64,000 bases of DNA, from positions 3,224,001-3,288,000 of the forward strand of contig CP085825.1 of NCBI GenBank assembly GCA_020809705.1, read 5' to 3'. The stretch is from Calonectria ilicicola (taxonomy: Eukaryota; Ascomycota; Sordariomycetes; Hypocreales; Nectriaceae). Position numbers and translations under genes: made by a program. Below are positions 12,601-22,829 of this stretch, one piece after another. The notes under the pieces are model-generated. The model was not told where the DNA came from, made no database searches, and saw nothing but the letters and a program-made list of their open reading frames with translations. Within the stretch, counting starts at the first letter, position 1. The number at the start of each line of letters is the position of its first letter.

Positions 12601-13322
12601 AACTTCGGGCGCACTTTGCCTGCACACTGTACAAAACGAGGCCGCACCAGGGATTCACGCACCACGCACACCCACCCAAATCACCCCGTCCATGCCCAAT
12701 TCATCCTGTGCCAACCCCCTTTTGGACGGAAGCGTGCTTCACCCCCCTTCAACAAGGTTCGCCTGCTTCTAATCCACCGACGTCTTCAAGTCGCAGTGTC
12801 GCCTTTCTTTTTGTTCCAATTCCAGTTTGCAGTTCGAGTTCCCAGTTCCCAGCTGCAGTTCCACCATTCTCGCACGGCAAAGGGAAGCTGATCAATCTCC
12901 ATCCATCCCCCCCCTCCCCCTTCCCCGGGCGCTGTCTTCCCCGTCGTTGTGTCTAGTCCGCAAACTACCGGTCGAGCTCCTGGCGAACCACTTTTTACAA
13001 CACAACCACTGTGCAATCCAAACCAAGCCATTCCCAACCTCTCCTTCTCGCAACTAATTCCATCTTTATTCTCTTGCACCATAATCACCACGCTACCGCA
13101 CGTTCAGCTTTATCCCCCGGTACCTGAATACCCTCGGCCACCCAGTCACGTCTTGGCGTTGCGCCCCTGAAGGAACACCAATCGTGTGGGGGATTCCAGG
13201 GACGACACACCTGCATTTCGTCTGGTCCCGCGTGGCGCCCCTTATGAGACAAGCGACTGGCTGTGCTGCATCTCCCTCCAGTCTCCTGCCGTGCGACAAC
13301 TTCTTCTCGATTTCTTCCCACC
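9693..13322. other. Long spacer between ssu72 and spa2
   Basis: About 3.6 kb without a recognisable gene. Open frames exist on both strands around 11.9-12.9 kb (259 codons minus, 161 codons plus), but they overlap, start and stop arbitrarily and show no domain. The final 700 bases are C/T-rich and look like the spa2 promoter and leader. Confidence 0.5.
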
Positions 13323-16249
13323 ATGAGCATCAGTGCAGGTCGCAATGCGCCGCTCTCTCCCATATCAGTAGTCGGTAGCGAGTTCTCCGTCTCAAATTAC
13401 AAGCCCGACGACTACTCCCTCGGCCGCGCCAATCTCGCCTCGCCCCCGAACTCGGGTGGCTCCAACGGAACCATGAGCATGAATGGCTTCCCTTCGGCGC
13501 CCAGGAGCAATGGCGGACCCTCGCCGCCCGCTTCCATCGCCGCTCGCTCCAGCAATGGCACCAACATTTATGCCAGAAGCGAGGGCCGCAACAGCGTGCG
13601 CGCTGACCTCGACGAGACGGTCCTCGGCGAACACTACCTGGCCTTACGAGCCTTCCTCAGCAGAGGCGATCCCAACCTGAAGCAGCCCCCGAACAAGGCC
13701 CGTGACAAGCTACTCCGACTCTCCTCTGTCCAGTTTTACGAGCTCAGTACAGATGTTTTTGATGAGTTGATGCGAAGGCAGGCCGCCGCCAGAGCTCCCC
13801 CCAATGTCCCCAACGGTCCACCGTCTTTTCTGCTCCCCGAAAAGAACTTCCACCCGAAGCGAAACCAAGCCCGCCAGAGACTCTCCTCCCTAGGACCCCC
13901 GCGATTTCGAGACCTGGCCGCAGATGTCTTCCACGAGCTGGAACGTCGATTCCCCCGATTTGTCGGCAACGATCTCCCACGGAACGGAAGCCCAATGTCG
14001 GTCCGCGGTGGCCCAGCCAGTCGGTCCGGTACCCCAGTGAATGGTAACTTCCCCCCAAGGGGACAGAGCCGTATGAGAAGACCATCCGACGCACCCTCCA
14101 TGCGAGGTCCTCCGTCTGCAGACGCTTACGGAATACCAGCATCCCCAGGAGGCCCCAATGGCGATTACGGACGACCAACCCCGAAGCAGCTGAACCAGAA
14201 TAACACGATCGTGCCGAACAAGAGTACCATGCTCGAAGAGGATGACGAGGGCGACAACTTTGCCCTCGAACAGGTTACGGACAACCGCGAAAGCAAGCGC
14301 AGTGCTGGCAGTGGCGCTACATCGGAAGTCAGTCTGGTCCAACATCTATCGAATAACTTTACCATTACTAACAATTACTAGGCTAACAAGAAACTCATTG
14401 AAGATTACCAGTCACAGGTTCAAGAATTGAAAGAAAAACTAGACAGCATGGAGGACGCCATGAAGAAGAAAGAAGACGAGATGAGCTCTGCTCTTGACGA
14501 AGAAAAAGCACGATCCAATGCCACGCAGGCCGAACAGCAGGAATGGAGCGGCCTCAGAGCTGAGCTCGAGAGCAAGCTAGCCGATGCGCAAACTTTGAAT
14601 GACTCGATGAAGCAAGAATTAGAACGTGTACGCGACGAGCATGAGTCTGAGACTCAGCAGCTTCGAGAGGAAGTGACTGCAGCCCAGGTGCTGCACGAGC
14701 AAAAGGACAAGGAGCTACAGGAACAACAGCAAAACCAGCGAGCCTCGAGGAGTCTGGATGCAGGCGAAAATGACTCGGAACTCCAGCGAGAAAATGAGGA
14801 GTTGCGGAATTCGCTAGCAGAGCAACAGCATGTCACTGACGAAGTTAGAAGGGAAGCCGAAGAGTTCCTTAACGAAATGAGAGAGCTATCGCAGCAGAGC
14901 AGTGTGACGTACGAGCGTCAGGCCGAACTCGAAAAGACCATTGACAAGCTAGAGCATGAGGTCCGAGAGTGGAGAAATCGCTATGCTCGTACCAAAACCC
15001 AGCTGCGGGATATGCGAGGCAACTCTATAGGCACTGATATCACCCAGGATTCTTCCAAATTTGTCCGGGAAAAGGGATTCACTGACGACCAAGGCCTTGT
15101 TAAGGATGTCCACGTCACCAAGTTCCAAATCGCCATTGATGAGCTGCTACAGAAAGCCAGGTCCGAAGACCCGGATTCCGTGATTGACGCCATGAAACTA
15201 GTCGTTGTCAGCGTCCGCCGCATCACCAAGGATATCGACGCGTCGCAGACCCAAACGGATGAGGAATCGGCCCAACAAAGGAAGCAGATGAGAGCCAAGG
15301 TTTCGGCCACGGCAAATAACCTAATTACAGCTTCCAAGAACTTTGCCACCAGTGCAGGAATTTCCCCCGTTTCCCTGGTCGACGTCGCCGCGTCTCACCT
15401 CTCGTCTGCCGTCATTGACCTCCTCCGAGTAGTCAAGATCCGAACCACGCCCGTCGAAGAATTAGACGATGAAGAAGAAGGAACCATGACGCCCGTGGAA
15501 TCGACTGGGTTTTTCTCCCCCCATGGAACCGATCAAGTGTCTGTCTCTCAGAGTACGCTCCCCCCGCCCCCTCCCTTCCAAGGACTAGGCGGAACCCGAG
15601 GAAGCGTAGACTCATCGGCCTATAGCCCAGTGAACTCACCCCGACACTCCGCGGATATGTACGCCCAGGACCGATCCATGTCCAAGTCGAATGGCCTAAC
15701 CAACGGAATGACTTACGAACCCGCCGTCCCCAGCGCTCTCTCAATCGGACAAGGACAGGGGCAAGGAACACCCCCTCCGGACACCCGCGCTGCTGAGGAC
15801 TTGAAGGTAAGCTTTCCTATAAGTGTATTAAGGACAAGAAGTTGTGTTGACTGACTTTGGTTTAGCTCTACTTGGAAGATCAAAACGCGGTGCTAGTGTC
15901 TGAAATTCAAAATCTAGTGGGTACTGTTCGTGGCGATGCCAACGTTCGCCAAATTATCACGGCCATCTCCTCAATCTCTGCCGTGGTTGGCAAAATTATA
16001 AACGAAACTCAAACGACTGGATTTGGGGAATGGGTTCCCCAGTTGTCGCACTATCGAGCGCGACTGCTCGAAGCCGGCGATCGCGGCGAGGACATGGCCA
16101 ACATTGGCATTGATCCGAACGCGACCGAATGGCGACAGTGGTCGCAAACTCTGCCGCCCCTTGCTTTCGAGACGGCACGAGAAACAAAGGAGCTCGTTCA
16201 GCATATCGATCGGATAGTAAACCCGAGCGATGATGATGAATTTTCCTAA
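13323..16249 (+). CDS. spa2: Polarisome scaffold Spa2 (Spa2-homology domain protein)
   Basis: Three exons, 13323-14327, 14382-15806 and 15866-16249 (introns of 54 and 59 bp, both phase 0), give 937 aa. Two Spa2-homology (GIT-type) repeats are visible: about residues 103-155 (HYLALRAFL, ARDKLLRLSSVQFYELSTDV, DELMRRQ) and 171-213 (LPEKNFHPKRNQARQRLSSL, RFRDLAADVFHELERRFP). Residues about 336-545 form a long coiled coil rich in E/K/Q. A conserved helical region (FQIAIDELLQKARSEDPDSV, VSVRRITKDID) follows, then a Ser/Pro-rich linker, and the C-terminal helix bundle is in exon 3. Spa2 organises formins and MAP-kinase components at hyphal tips and septa. ATG 13323 was chosen because upstream in-frame codons lie in C/T-rich leader DNA. 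Function by strong family similarity. Confidence 0.94.
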
Positions 16250-17202
16250 CTTTTCTGTAATGAAACAATGCCTTCAATTCCCACTTGGGTGCATGGCTCC
16301 CTGGACATCGGACAAGCCCCATTTCGACTCCCGCTCTTGGATTAATCCTGACATGAATATCAGAGTGGGCTGCTGTAACAAAATTTGGTGATGGGACGAT
16401 GAATGGGGTCGGAGACATTGTTGGGTAACTTGATGCCGCGCATGGCATGGCGTTGGGCCTTGTATTTTTTTGTTGTTGCATGGGGTTGATGATACACTTT
16501 TGGCGGGTAGCATGTTTTATATGCCTGGAGTGAGAAAGGGGAAGGTCGCATCTATTGTTTATCATGAGTAGCGAAGGGAGGGTGGCTTCTCATGGCGGCG
16601 AAGTGATTGAACGATGAGAGGCGCAAGGACGGAAACGGCACGAGCTTCCACTGTGGACAGTCTCGTAAAGGGAAATATTGTTAATGTATTTTATGATGAC
16701 GTTTCTACAGCTCAAAAGAGGAACAACCCAGTTTTTTTAGGAATGAAATATTTGTCTGCTGCACTTCTAAAACTTGATTTGGTTTATTTCTTGCGTGGTT
16801 GGTTCTTATTTGCCAAGCACATCCTTGCGTCTGCATGGTGGTGGTGCTTGATAAGACCTATAGAGTGTGTCTCCATTCGGCTTTTGCTCACCTACAAGCA
16901 TGCGCCACAGCAAGCCATGACAACTTAGCAAACCACATGTCTCGGTTCTTGGCCTTTCCAAACCTGCATCTGCATGTCTACGGTCTGCATATGCATGAAC
17001 CACTCTTCCTGGAGCTCACTTGGCAGAAGGTGGGCGAGGGTTCATTCACACAGTGAAGACGGTGTGGTCAAGTGCTACAAACGCATGGCCTTTGTGCGTT
17101 CATGCCCAGTAAATACCCTCAAATCAATATCTTACTAGATGAATAAATAATCATCCAATCGACTCAACGTCATATCTCGTCGCAATTTTTTTGGAGTCTT
17201 GA

Positions 17203-17430
17203 TGCGCGCACACATACATTTTGCTAGGTGCACACACACAAAGCACCTGCATTTAACATCAAAATAAAGAAATATAAATGAAATAAATAATTTTAGATAT
17301 ATTTCTAAACTTATTTATGATAAAATAAATAAGGCCTCTAGTATTTTCTTTGGACGTCTTAAGATTTTCCGGAAAAGCCCCAGCTAAATAGTTTGTTGTG
17401 TGCACCTAGCAAAATGTATGTGTGCGCGCA
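17203..17430. mobile_element. MITE-like element with 34-bp perfect terminal inverted repeats
   Basis: The left arm 17203-17236 and right arm 17397-17430 are exact reverse complements over 34 bases (outer end TGCGCGCACACATACATTTT, then GCTAGGTGCACACA). The 160-bp interior is very A/T-rich and has no coding capacity. A short non-coding body with long perfect inverted repeats is typical of a non-autonomous DNA transposon (MITE). No clear target-site duplication flanks the 34-bp arms; if the arms end at CACACATAC, a CGCG tetranucleotide flanks both sides. The identity of the arms suggests recent insertion or selection on the hairpin. The transposon family cannot be named. Confidence 0.75.
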
Positions 17431-18402
17431 GCAAGCCTCATTTTTTTAGTCTGCTCTTCTCTTCACTTTTAAGTAGTCTCTGTAAAGCCTACATAACACT
17501 ATGTACCACTTGCTCAGGCAAGGAGGTACCTCAGCTTTTGCCAAAAGCGCGATGGTCCAATAGTCTCAACCTTCTACCCTGTACTCTTTCTGGATGCCCT
17601 ATTTCTCCCCCACCACTTCCCTTCAGTGCTGGATCAATCGTAATTGATACTTGCAATTGCATTTAACCCATTTTTCTGACTTTATTTTTCTCGGATATAT
17701 TCCATTTTAGCAAAGCTTGAGGTGTTTACTGGACACAGATGGGCAGAGGGCTTTTAGGATTCTTGACCAAACCCGTTGGATGGTCTGGCGGGACAGACTT
17801 TGGGTGTCTACAAAAGGGATGTGAAGAGTACCACTAGCGCTATGATGTGTAAGGAGAGCGTCTAGTACTATTGTGTGGTAGCAATCGATCAAACCGGGTA
17901 AATCCGGATTTAAAGCGGCGATATGGCGTACACCATTGTGTTCGATTCAATGGTGCGGGGGTGACGTTGGCTTATTGTTTGGATGGATAACCCCTGGTTG
18001 ATTGTCAAATTCCGCAGACCCGGAACAAAGAGTATGTAGTGTTTGATCTGATGAAGGGCAAATCCTCAAGATAAAACAAAAATAGAAGAATATGGTTGAT
18101 GAAAATAGGTCGTATGAGTGAATAGAATTAATACGGGGCAGTGTCAGATTGTTTGTATTTGAGGCTTTTCAGTCAACTGAACAGGTCTGTTTAATCGTGT
18201 ACCATGGTTGTGTTCTTGGAATACACATTACAAGATCCAAAAAAACACAAAGCTTTTTTTTTGGTGAGGGAAGTTGGGCACAACAAGGGAGGAGGAGCAT
18301 ATCAGTGTGGTATGAGTAGGTGCGGCGAAAAGTGTAGATCGGAATGTGGGCAATTGTGTCATTGATTGATTCTGACACGTCGCATGACGACAAACGGTTG
18401 GG

Positions 18403-18444
18403 CATGGAACATGGAACATGGAACATGGAACATGGAACATGGAA
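18403..18444 (+). repeat. Heptamer tandem repeat (CATGGAA)6
   Basis: Six uninterrupted copies of CATGGAA run across 18403-18444. The unit is not a multiple of three, and an open frame crosses it without any recognisable protein, so this is a non-coding minisatellite. Confidence 0.95.
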
Positions 18445-19523
18445 CAGACAGCAAGCACAACTAGACTATGGAGTTGTCGATTGTTGCCTCCTTTTTCTGG
18501 ACCCACACTGCCACAATGTGAAGATTTGGCTTGCCACTAGAAGAACTAAAAAAAGCTTGGTTCGTGGACTCCGACGTGAAGGCGGCCTCCACTTGAGAGA
18601 TATAAAGAAGAACAGGGCCAAAAGCGGAAAGAAGAAGGAGGAAGAGGAGCAGGGTTAAAAAAAAAACGACCAAGAAAAGCAAAAGAGCCCTTGGAACAAT
18701 GGGGTCCCAGCCAGGTCACACGCTAGGCTAAGCCATGGGTTGTGTCAAGGTGATAAAAAACGTCGTCTCCCTTTTGTACGCCCCAGATTGTCGGGACCGA
18801 TCGCCTTTGCATGTTCCACAGAGTCCCTTTTTTGTTCTTGGTTACTTTTTTTGTGCCCTCTAGCCTCTGAACTGCTGCTGGTACCAACCAGGGATCCCTG
18901 CAACTGAGCCTCTCTTTGTCGGTACGTACCGGATGGCATTCGCCACACCACCCCACCTTGACCTGTCTTTAGACTCTGCGCTCGAGGCTCTGGGCGCATC
19001 CGACCCTTTTTTGGCGTGTGTGTTCAGTCGTGTCGAGAGCAGCAGTCGCATTGCCCTGACTTTGCGCTTTCCACGATGAGGTTTGACTGACGACCGTCCA
19101 CCGTCCAGCTGTGTTTGCTTCTCCATTTTCTTTTCTCTTTGCCATTCACCCATCCATCCATACATCGCATCACCAACGAACGAACATAGCGTCTCACAAC
19201 GTCCACACACTCCCTCGCCTCATCTGCCACCACCACCACCACCACCACTCACTCCGTCGCCGCATCTCCCCTCTCCTGTCGCATGAGGATGCGCATCCTC
19301 TTTCACATCCCATTTCGCAACTCCCCGTCCTTGCCACACTCGGCACCGGCCGGCAATTGACCGTCGCTCTCGCTCCGCCGTCTCTCGTCACTGCTCTCCT
19401 CCGCGCGCTTCCCTCGAGTCGCCGGCCAGTCGTCATCCTCGGGCTGCGCATCCTCGCACTGTCTGCCGAACACGAATCACAACCACTTCCCGACGTATCG
19501 CAAGAGGGTCTCCGTCAGCCTCA

Positions 19524-20957
19524 ATGGATTTACACCCGCCCGCTCCTTATGCGACAGCCCTTCCCACCGACGAAAGAGTGTCACATTTGCACAAAAACGC
19601 CGGCTCGGATGCCGATGCCGCTGTCGCATCCTCAATTCACCCCTCCTCCCCAGCCCGGCACCACGGCCAGGGTCTCATCTCCGCCCCCGCCAGCGCCATC
19701 ACCCATCACACGGCTGCCACCACACCAGCAGCTCAATTGAAGCTTCCCCAGGACCTGTCTTTTCTCCAAGAACCAACCTGCGTATCAAATTCACCTAAAA
19801 CCTCACGTGAAAGCTCTGCTCTGAGCGACATTGACCCGAGCGAATTCGCAATTGATCACGACTACGATGGGACCGATGGCAACCGGATATTACGCCTCAA
19901 GCCCGACGTCCACCAATGGAACGACTTCCCCACCATGCTTGCCTTTGCCAGGCGCCAGGGTGCCAGCCAAGATGGCTGCTTTAAAATAATTCTTCCGTCA
20001 CAGCTTGAGGAGCCCCTGCCCGAAAAGGATCCTCACAAAGTCCCCGCAAACGCATTTAAACCAAATCAGATCAAGAGAAACAGCTTTTGGCGCGTTAACA
20101 CTGTGCCATCTGAAGGCATGTTTGCCTCGTCCATGCCTGGCTCCGAGTATACCTCCAGCGCCCTGGAAGCCCTGGACGATCTGCGCAAGATGTTCCGCAA
20201 GAACAATCGCAAGCAGATCCGCAATGTTCGCTACCGGGTCGATGTCCCTGCATGGACCCCGGATCAACGCCGCGCCGCCGGCGTGCCTGAGCGAAGTCCC
20301 ATTCACCCACTGAAGGGTGACAAGTTGGATAACACGAGAGCCATCATTCCTGGAATCCACACGCCCTACGTTTACGAGTCTGGTCCCCACTTTGGAGCGA
20401 GCTTTCAGATACATGCCGAGGATTTTCGTCTGGTTTCCCTAAACCACCTGTACAAGGGCCGCAAGATTTGGATTGTGGTACCGTCTACCGAGGTCGATGT
20501 TGCCGAGAAGGCTCTGGGGAGGAAACAGGCTTGTTCACAGTTTATGCGCCACCGGGCCGAGTTCTTTTTTCCTCAGAAACTTGAAAAGCTCGGCATCCCT
20601 TTCCGCATCGTCGACCAGCGACCCGGCGAGACTATTGTGATATTGCCCGACGCATACCATGAGGGATTCAGCACCGGGTACACCATTGCCGAGGCCAAAA
20701 ACTATGCGGATGCCGATTGGACCACTGAAACATATCAACCCTGCGAGGCGAGCTGCCAGCTTGTCACGGCAATTCCTGCCGAGCTCATGAGACCGCTGGG
20801 GGAAGGAGAGGTTCGATTAGACTTGTGCGCTGCTTACACGCCTCTCAAGCCAGGGGAAGTTGCGGCTTCCAAGGATGAAGTAATACCGCAAGCGCTAAAG
20901 CGGAGTTTGGAGGGGGACAACCAGGATGGGCAGGACATTAAACGGTTAAGGGCGTAA
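19524..20957 (+). CDS. JmjN/JmjC-domain dioxygenase, probable histone demethylase
   Basis: Single-exon 477-aa protein. The C-terminal half is a KDM4/JHDM3-like JmjC domain (about residues 280-395) with apparently intact chemistry. Fe(II) ligands would be His297 and Glu299 in QIHAEDF and His379 in AYHEGFSTGY. Tyr in TPYVYES and Asn/Lys in LNHLYKGRKIW match the 2-oxoglutarate contacts of KDM4. Residues about 120-165 (ILRLKPDVHQWNDF, RQGASQDGCFKI) look like a divergent JmjN domain, which normally packs against this JmjC class. No PHD, Tudor or zinc finger is visible, so targeting must differ from animal KDM4. The N-terminal 110 residues are low-complexity and Ser/Ala/Pro-rich. KDM4-type enzymes demethylate H3K9me3/K36me3 in the nucleus; the substrate here is unknown. 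ATG 19524 is the first in frame after a C/T-rich leader. Confidence 0.88.
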   Translation: MDLHPPAPYATALPTDERVSHLHKNAGSDADAAVASSIHPSSPARHHGQGLISAPASAITHHTAATTPAAQLKLPQDLSFLQEPTCVSNSPKTSRESSALSDIDPSEFAIDHDYDGTDGNRILRLKPDVHQWNDFPTMLAFARRQGASQDGCFKIILPSQLEEPLPEKDPHKVPANAFKPNQIKRNSFWRVNTVPSEGMFASSMPGSEYTSSALEALDDLRKMFRKNNRKQIRNVRYRVDVPAWTPDQRRAAGVPERSPIHPLKGDKLDNTRAIIPGIHTPYVYESGPHFGASFQIHAEDFRLVSLNHLYKGRKIWIVVPSTEVDVAEKALGRKQACSQFMRHRAEFFFPQKLEKLGIPFRIVDQRPGETIVILPDAYHEGFSTGYTIAEAKNYADADWTTETYQPCEASCQLVTAIPAELMRPLGEGEVRLDLCAAYTPLKPGEVAASKDEVIPQALKRSLEGDNQDGQDIKRLRA

Positions 20958-21637
20958 TCCAGGGCATGTCAGGAGGGGCTTTGGCGTTTCTATTCGGCGG
21001 CGGGTTTGTGCATTTTGTTATTATGGGCGGGAGGGATGGTTGAGCTACGGCGTCGAATACCCAGCACGCATGGCTTGCGCGTGCCTCATCAACAAGGGAA
21101 CTCGGGATATCACATTATGGCTTTATGATCTTGCTTTCCGTCTGAGAATGGGGAGGGCTAAGGATAGGGATAGGGGTAGGGGTTGAGGTTGAGGTTGAGG
21201 TTGGGACTTCAACAAAGACGGCAGGCGTCTATATCAACGAGTTTGGAGGTGTGCGTGGAGTTTACAAATATACATAGTTTATCTGATGGCCGGCAATGAC
21301 CCTTGGGAGTCAGCCAGCATACTACAAAGGCCCACGTTTCTCAGCCTTTTATTTTGGATCATTATTGCCATTGCATTTACACACACACACACACACAAAG
21401 TTTGCCTTGGATTGCAGATGACGTGGAAATCTTTGACATTCGTATTATGATTTTCGTTGCGCGTCATGTCTATCATTACTCCAACGTGCCGCGTGCCACC
21501 TATCCTCCTCCTTCCCGTTATTACTACGTCCACTAACGTCTAATGATGGCATCTAACATGAATCTACCAGTGCTAGAGTACCTCTCTTTTTCTTCTCCCT
21601 CCTCTTTCCGTCTCCCTTACTCAGGCATTATCCCGGT
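20958..21637. other. Convergent spacer with degenerate G-rich repeat
   Basis: A 680-bp region between two convergent genes, expected to hold both 3' UTRs. It carries a purine-rich hexamer-like run at 21151-21205 and a (CA)n stretch near 21379-21396. No gene seen. Confidence 0.6.
21151..21205 (+). repeat. Degenerate G-rich hexamer repeat
   Basis: The run contains GGGATAGGGGTAGGGG followed by about four copies of GTTGAG. It resembles degenerate telomere-like DNA (fungal telomeres are TTAGGG), but no exact TTAGGG unit is present, so I call it a simple repeat. Confidence 0.7.
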
Positions 21638-22829
21638 TTATCTACGCTCTCGCTCCTGTCGGGCAATCTCGTCTCGGAACATGTTGGGACCGCTGGTCTT
21701 GTAGCCATCGGTGCTCTGCAGGAAGAAGGTAGGGTCCTGGGGACCACGGCTCTGACGGCGGAGGTCCTCGGGAAGGTCGTGGTATTCCTGGCCGGGGGCG
21801 ACGTTGGTGTCGAGCTGGATACCGTTGTCCTTGCGGCTAAAGAAGCGGCGGGTCTTGCGGCCAGTGTAGCCGTGGCGGCTGCGGCTCATGACATTTCCGA
21901 GAGAAATAGCGCGGGTCTTGCGGTTCCAGAGGCATCCACCAATGAGGATCAGGGCAATGCTGCCAAAGACGACGGGGAGAGCAATGGTCAGGGTCTTGCC
22001 CTTGGGGACGGTGGTGCCCTCGTTCTTGGGGAAAGACTTCTTGGACATCTGGACCCAGATGGATGTCACATTCTCCTTGTATGTGCTGTCCTTGGGGCTC
22101 TTGTAGAGGGAGAGGGTGAAGTTGTGCTTGCTGTACTTGTGGAGATAGGAGCTCTTGATCTTGAGCGGGTAGAAGCCCCAGCTAGCATTGGTCTTCTCCA
22201 GGTGGTCCTCCTTGATCAGAGACCAGCTCGTCTCGTTGAAGTAGTCGACGCGGACCGAGACATCGTAGCTGGAAACGTTGCTCTTGCTGCTGGTGTTGAA
22301 GTAGTCGGGATCCCAGGTGACTGGCACAAGCAGTTAGTTTTTTGTTTGTGTGTTTGGAAAGCTTGCTTTTAAGCAGGAAAGGGATCCGCGGGCACAATTA
22401 CTTACCATAGTATGTGTCGTCAACATACAATGTGCTGTTGGACAGAGGGTAGCAGAAGGGAGCGTGCTCGCCATCGAGGTTGTGGCATCGGGGGAAAGCA
22501 CCCTCGCCGTTGGATGCCGTGGCAGTCGGGTTGGGAGGATCGCCGGTGCTGGTGGTGATCTTTCCGTACTGAGTCATGGTGAAGACGGTGGCCGTGAGAT
22601 CGTGGGGAGCGCCATTCTCGACCGAGGTGCTGCCGTCGACAACGGTGTACGAGGGCGTGTAGGTGGTGGCGGGCTGGGCCTCGTCGTCGACGGTGACCCA
22701 GGCGTCTGTCACCTCTGCCCTCTTCTCAATGACGCGCGCAGGAGGTTCAGCGGCAGCGCGGTAGCGAACGGCGTTGGCCGAGACCAAAGCTGTAGTGGAC
22801 AAAGCCACGAAGAGGGTTGATGCGCGCAT
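21638..22829 (-). CDS. Type I single-pass membrane glycoprotein, function unknown
   Basis: Two exons, 22406-22829 and 21638-22320 (intron 22321-22405, 85 bp, GTAAGT donor), give 368 aa. A clear signal peptide (MRASTLFVALSTTALVSANA) is followed by a Thr/Ser-rich stalk, then a conserved-looking CHNLDGEHAPFCYP segment with two Cys. A beta-rich extracellular domain follows with seven or so N-glycosylation sequons (NST, NTS, NVS, NET, NAS, NFT, NVT). One transmembrane helix at about residues 252-272 (TIALPVVFGSIALILIGGCL) is followed by a basic cytosolic tail of about 95 residues. Similar-looking proteins occur across filamentous ascomycetes as hypothetical surface proteins; I cannot name a function. 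The topology suggests the plasma membrane or secretory pathway. Start and splice are well supported by phase and by the signal peptide. Confidence 0.85.

Larger units (their letters stand above)
16250..19523. other. Long spacer between spa2 and the JmjC gene
   Basis: About 3.3 kb with no gene recognised. It contains a 228-bp MITE-like inverted-repeat element at 17203-17430, a six-copy heptamer array at 18403-18444 and, from about 19080, C/T-rich DNA typical of a promoter and leader. An open frame at 19111-19740 overlaps the start of the JmjC gene in another frame and is low in complexity, so it is not called. Confidence 0.5.

Noticed and set aside
11892..12671. 259-codon open frame on the minus strand upstream of spa2
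   Set aside because: No domain or plausible protein composition, overlaps open frames on the other strand, and lies in a long spacer. Long chance frames are common in this GC range.
19111..19740. 209-codon open frame overlapping the JmjC gene start
   Set aside because: Low-complexity His/Pro/Ser/Thr-rich sequence arising from C/T-rich leader DNA; the JmjC frame explains the region better.
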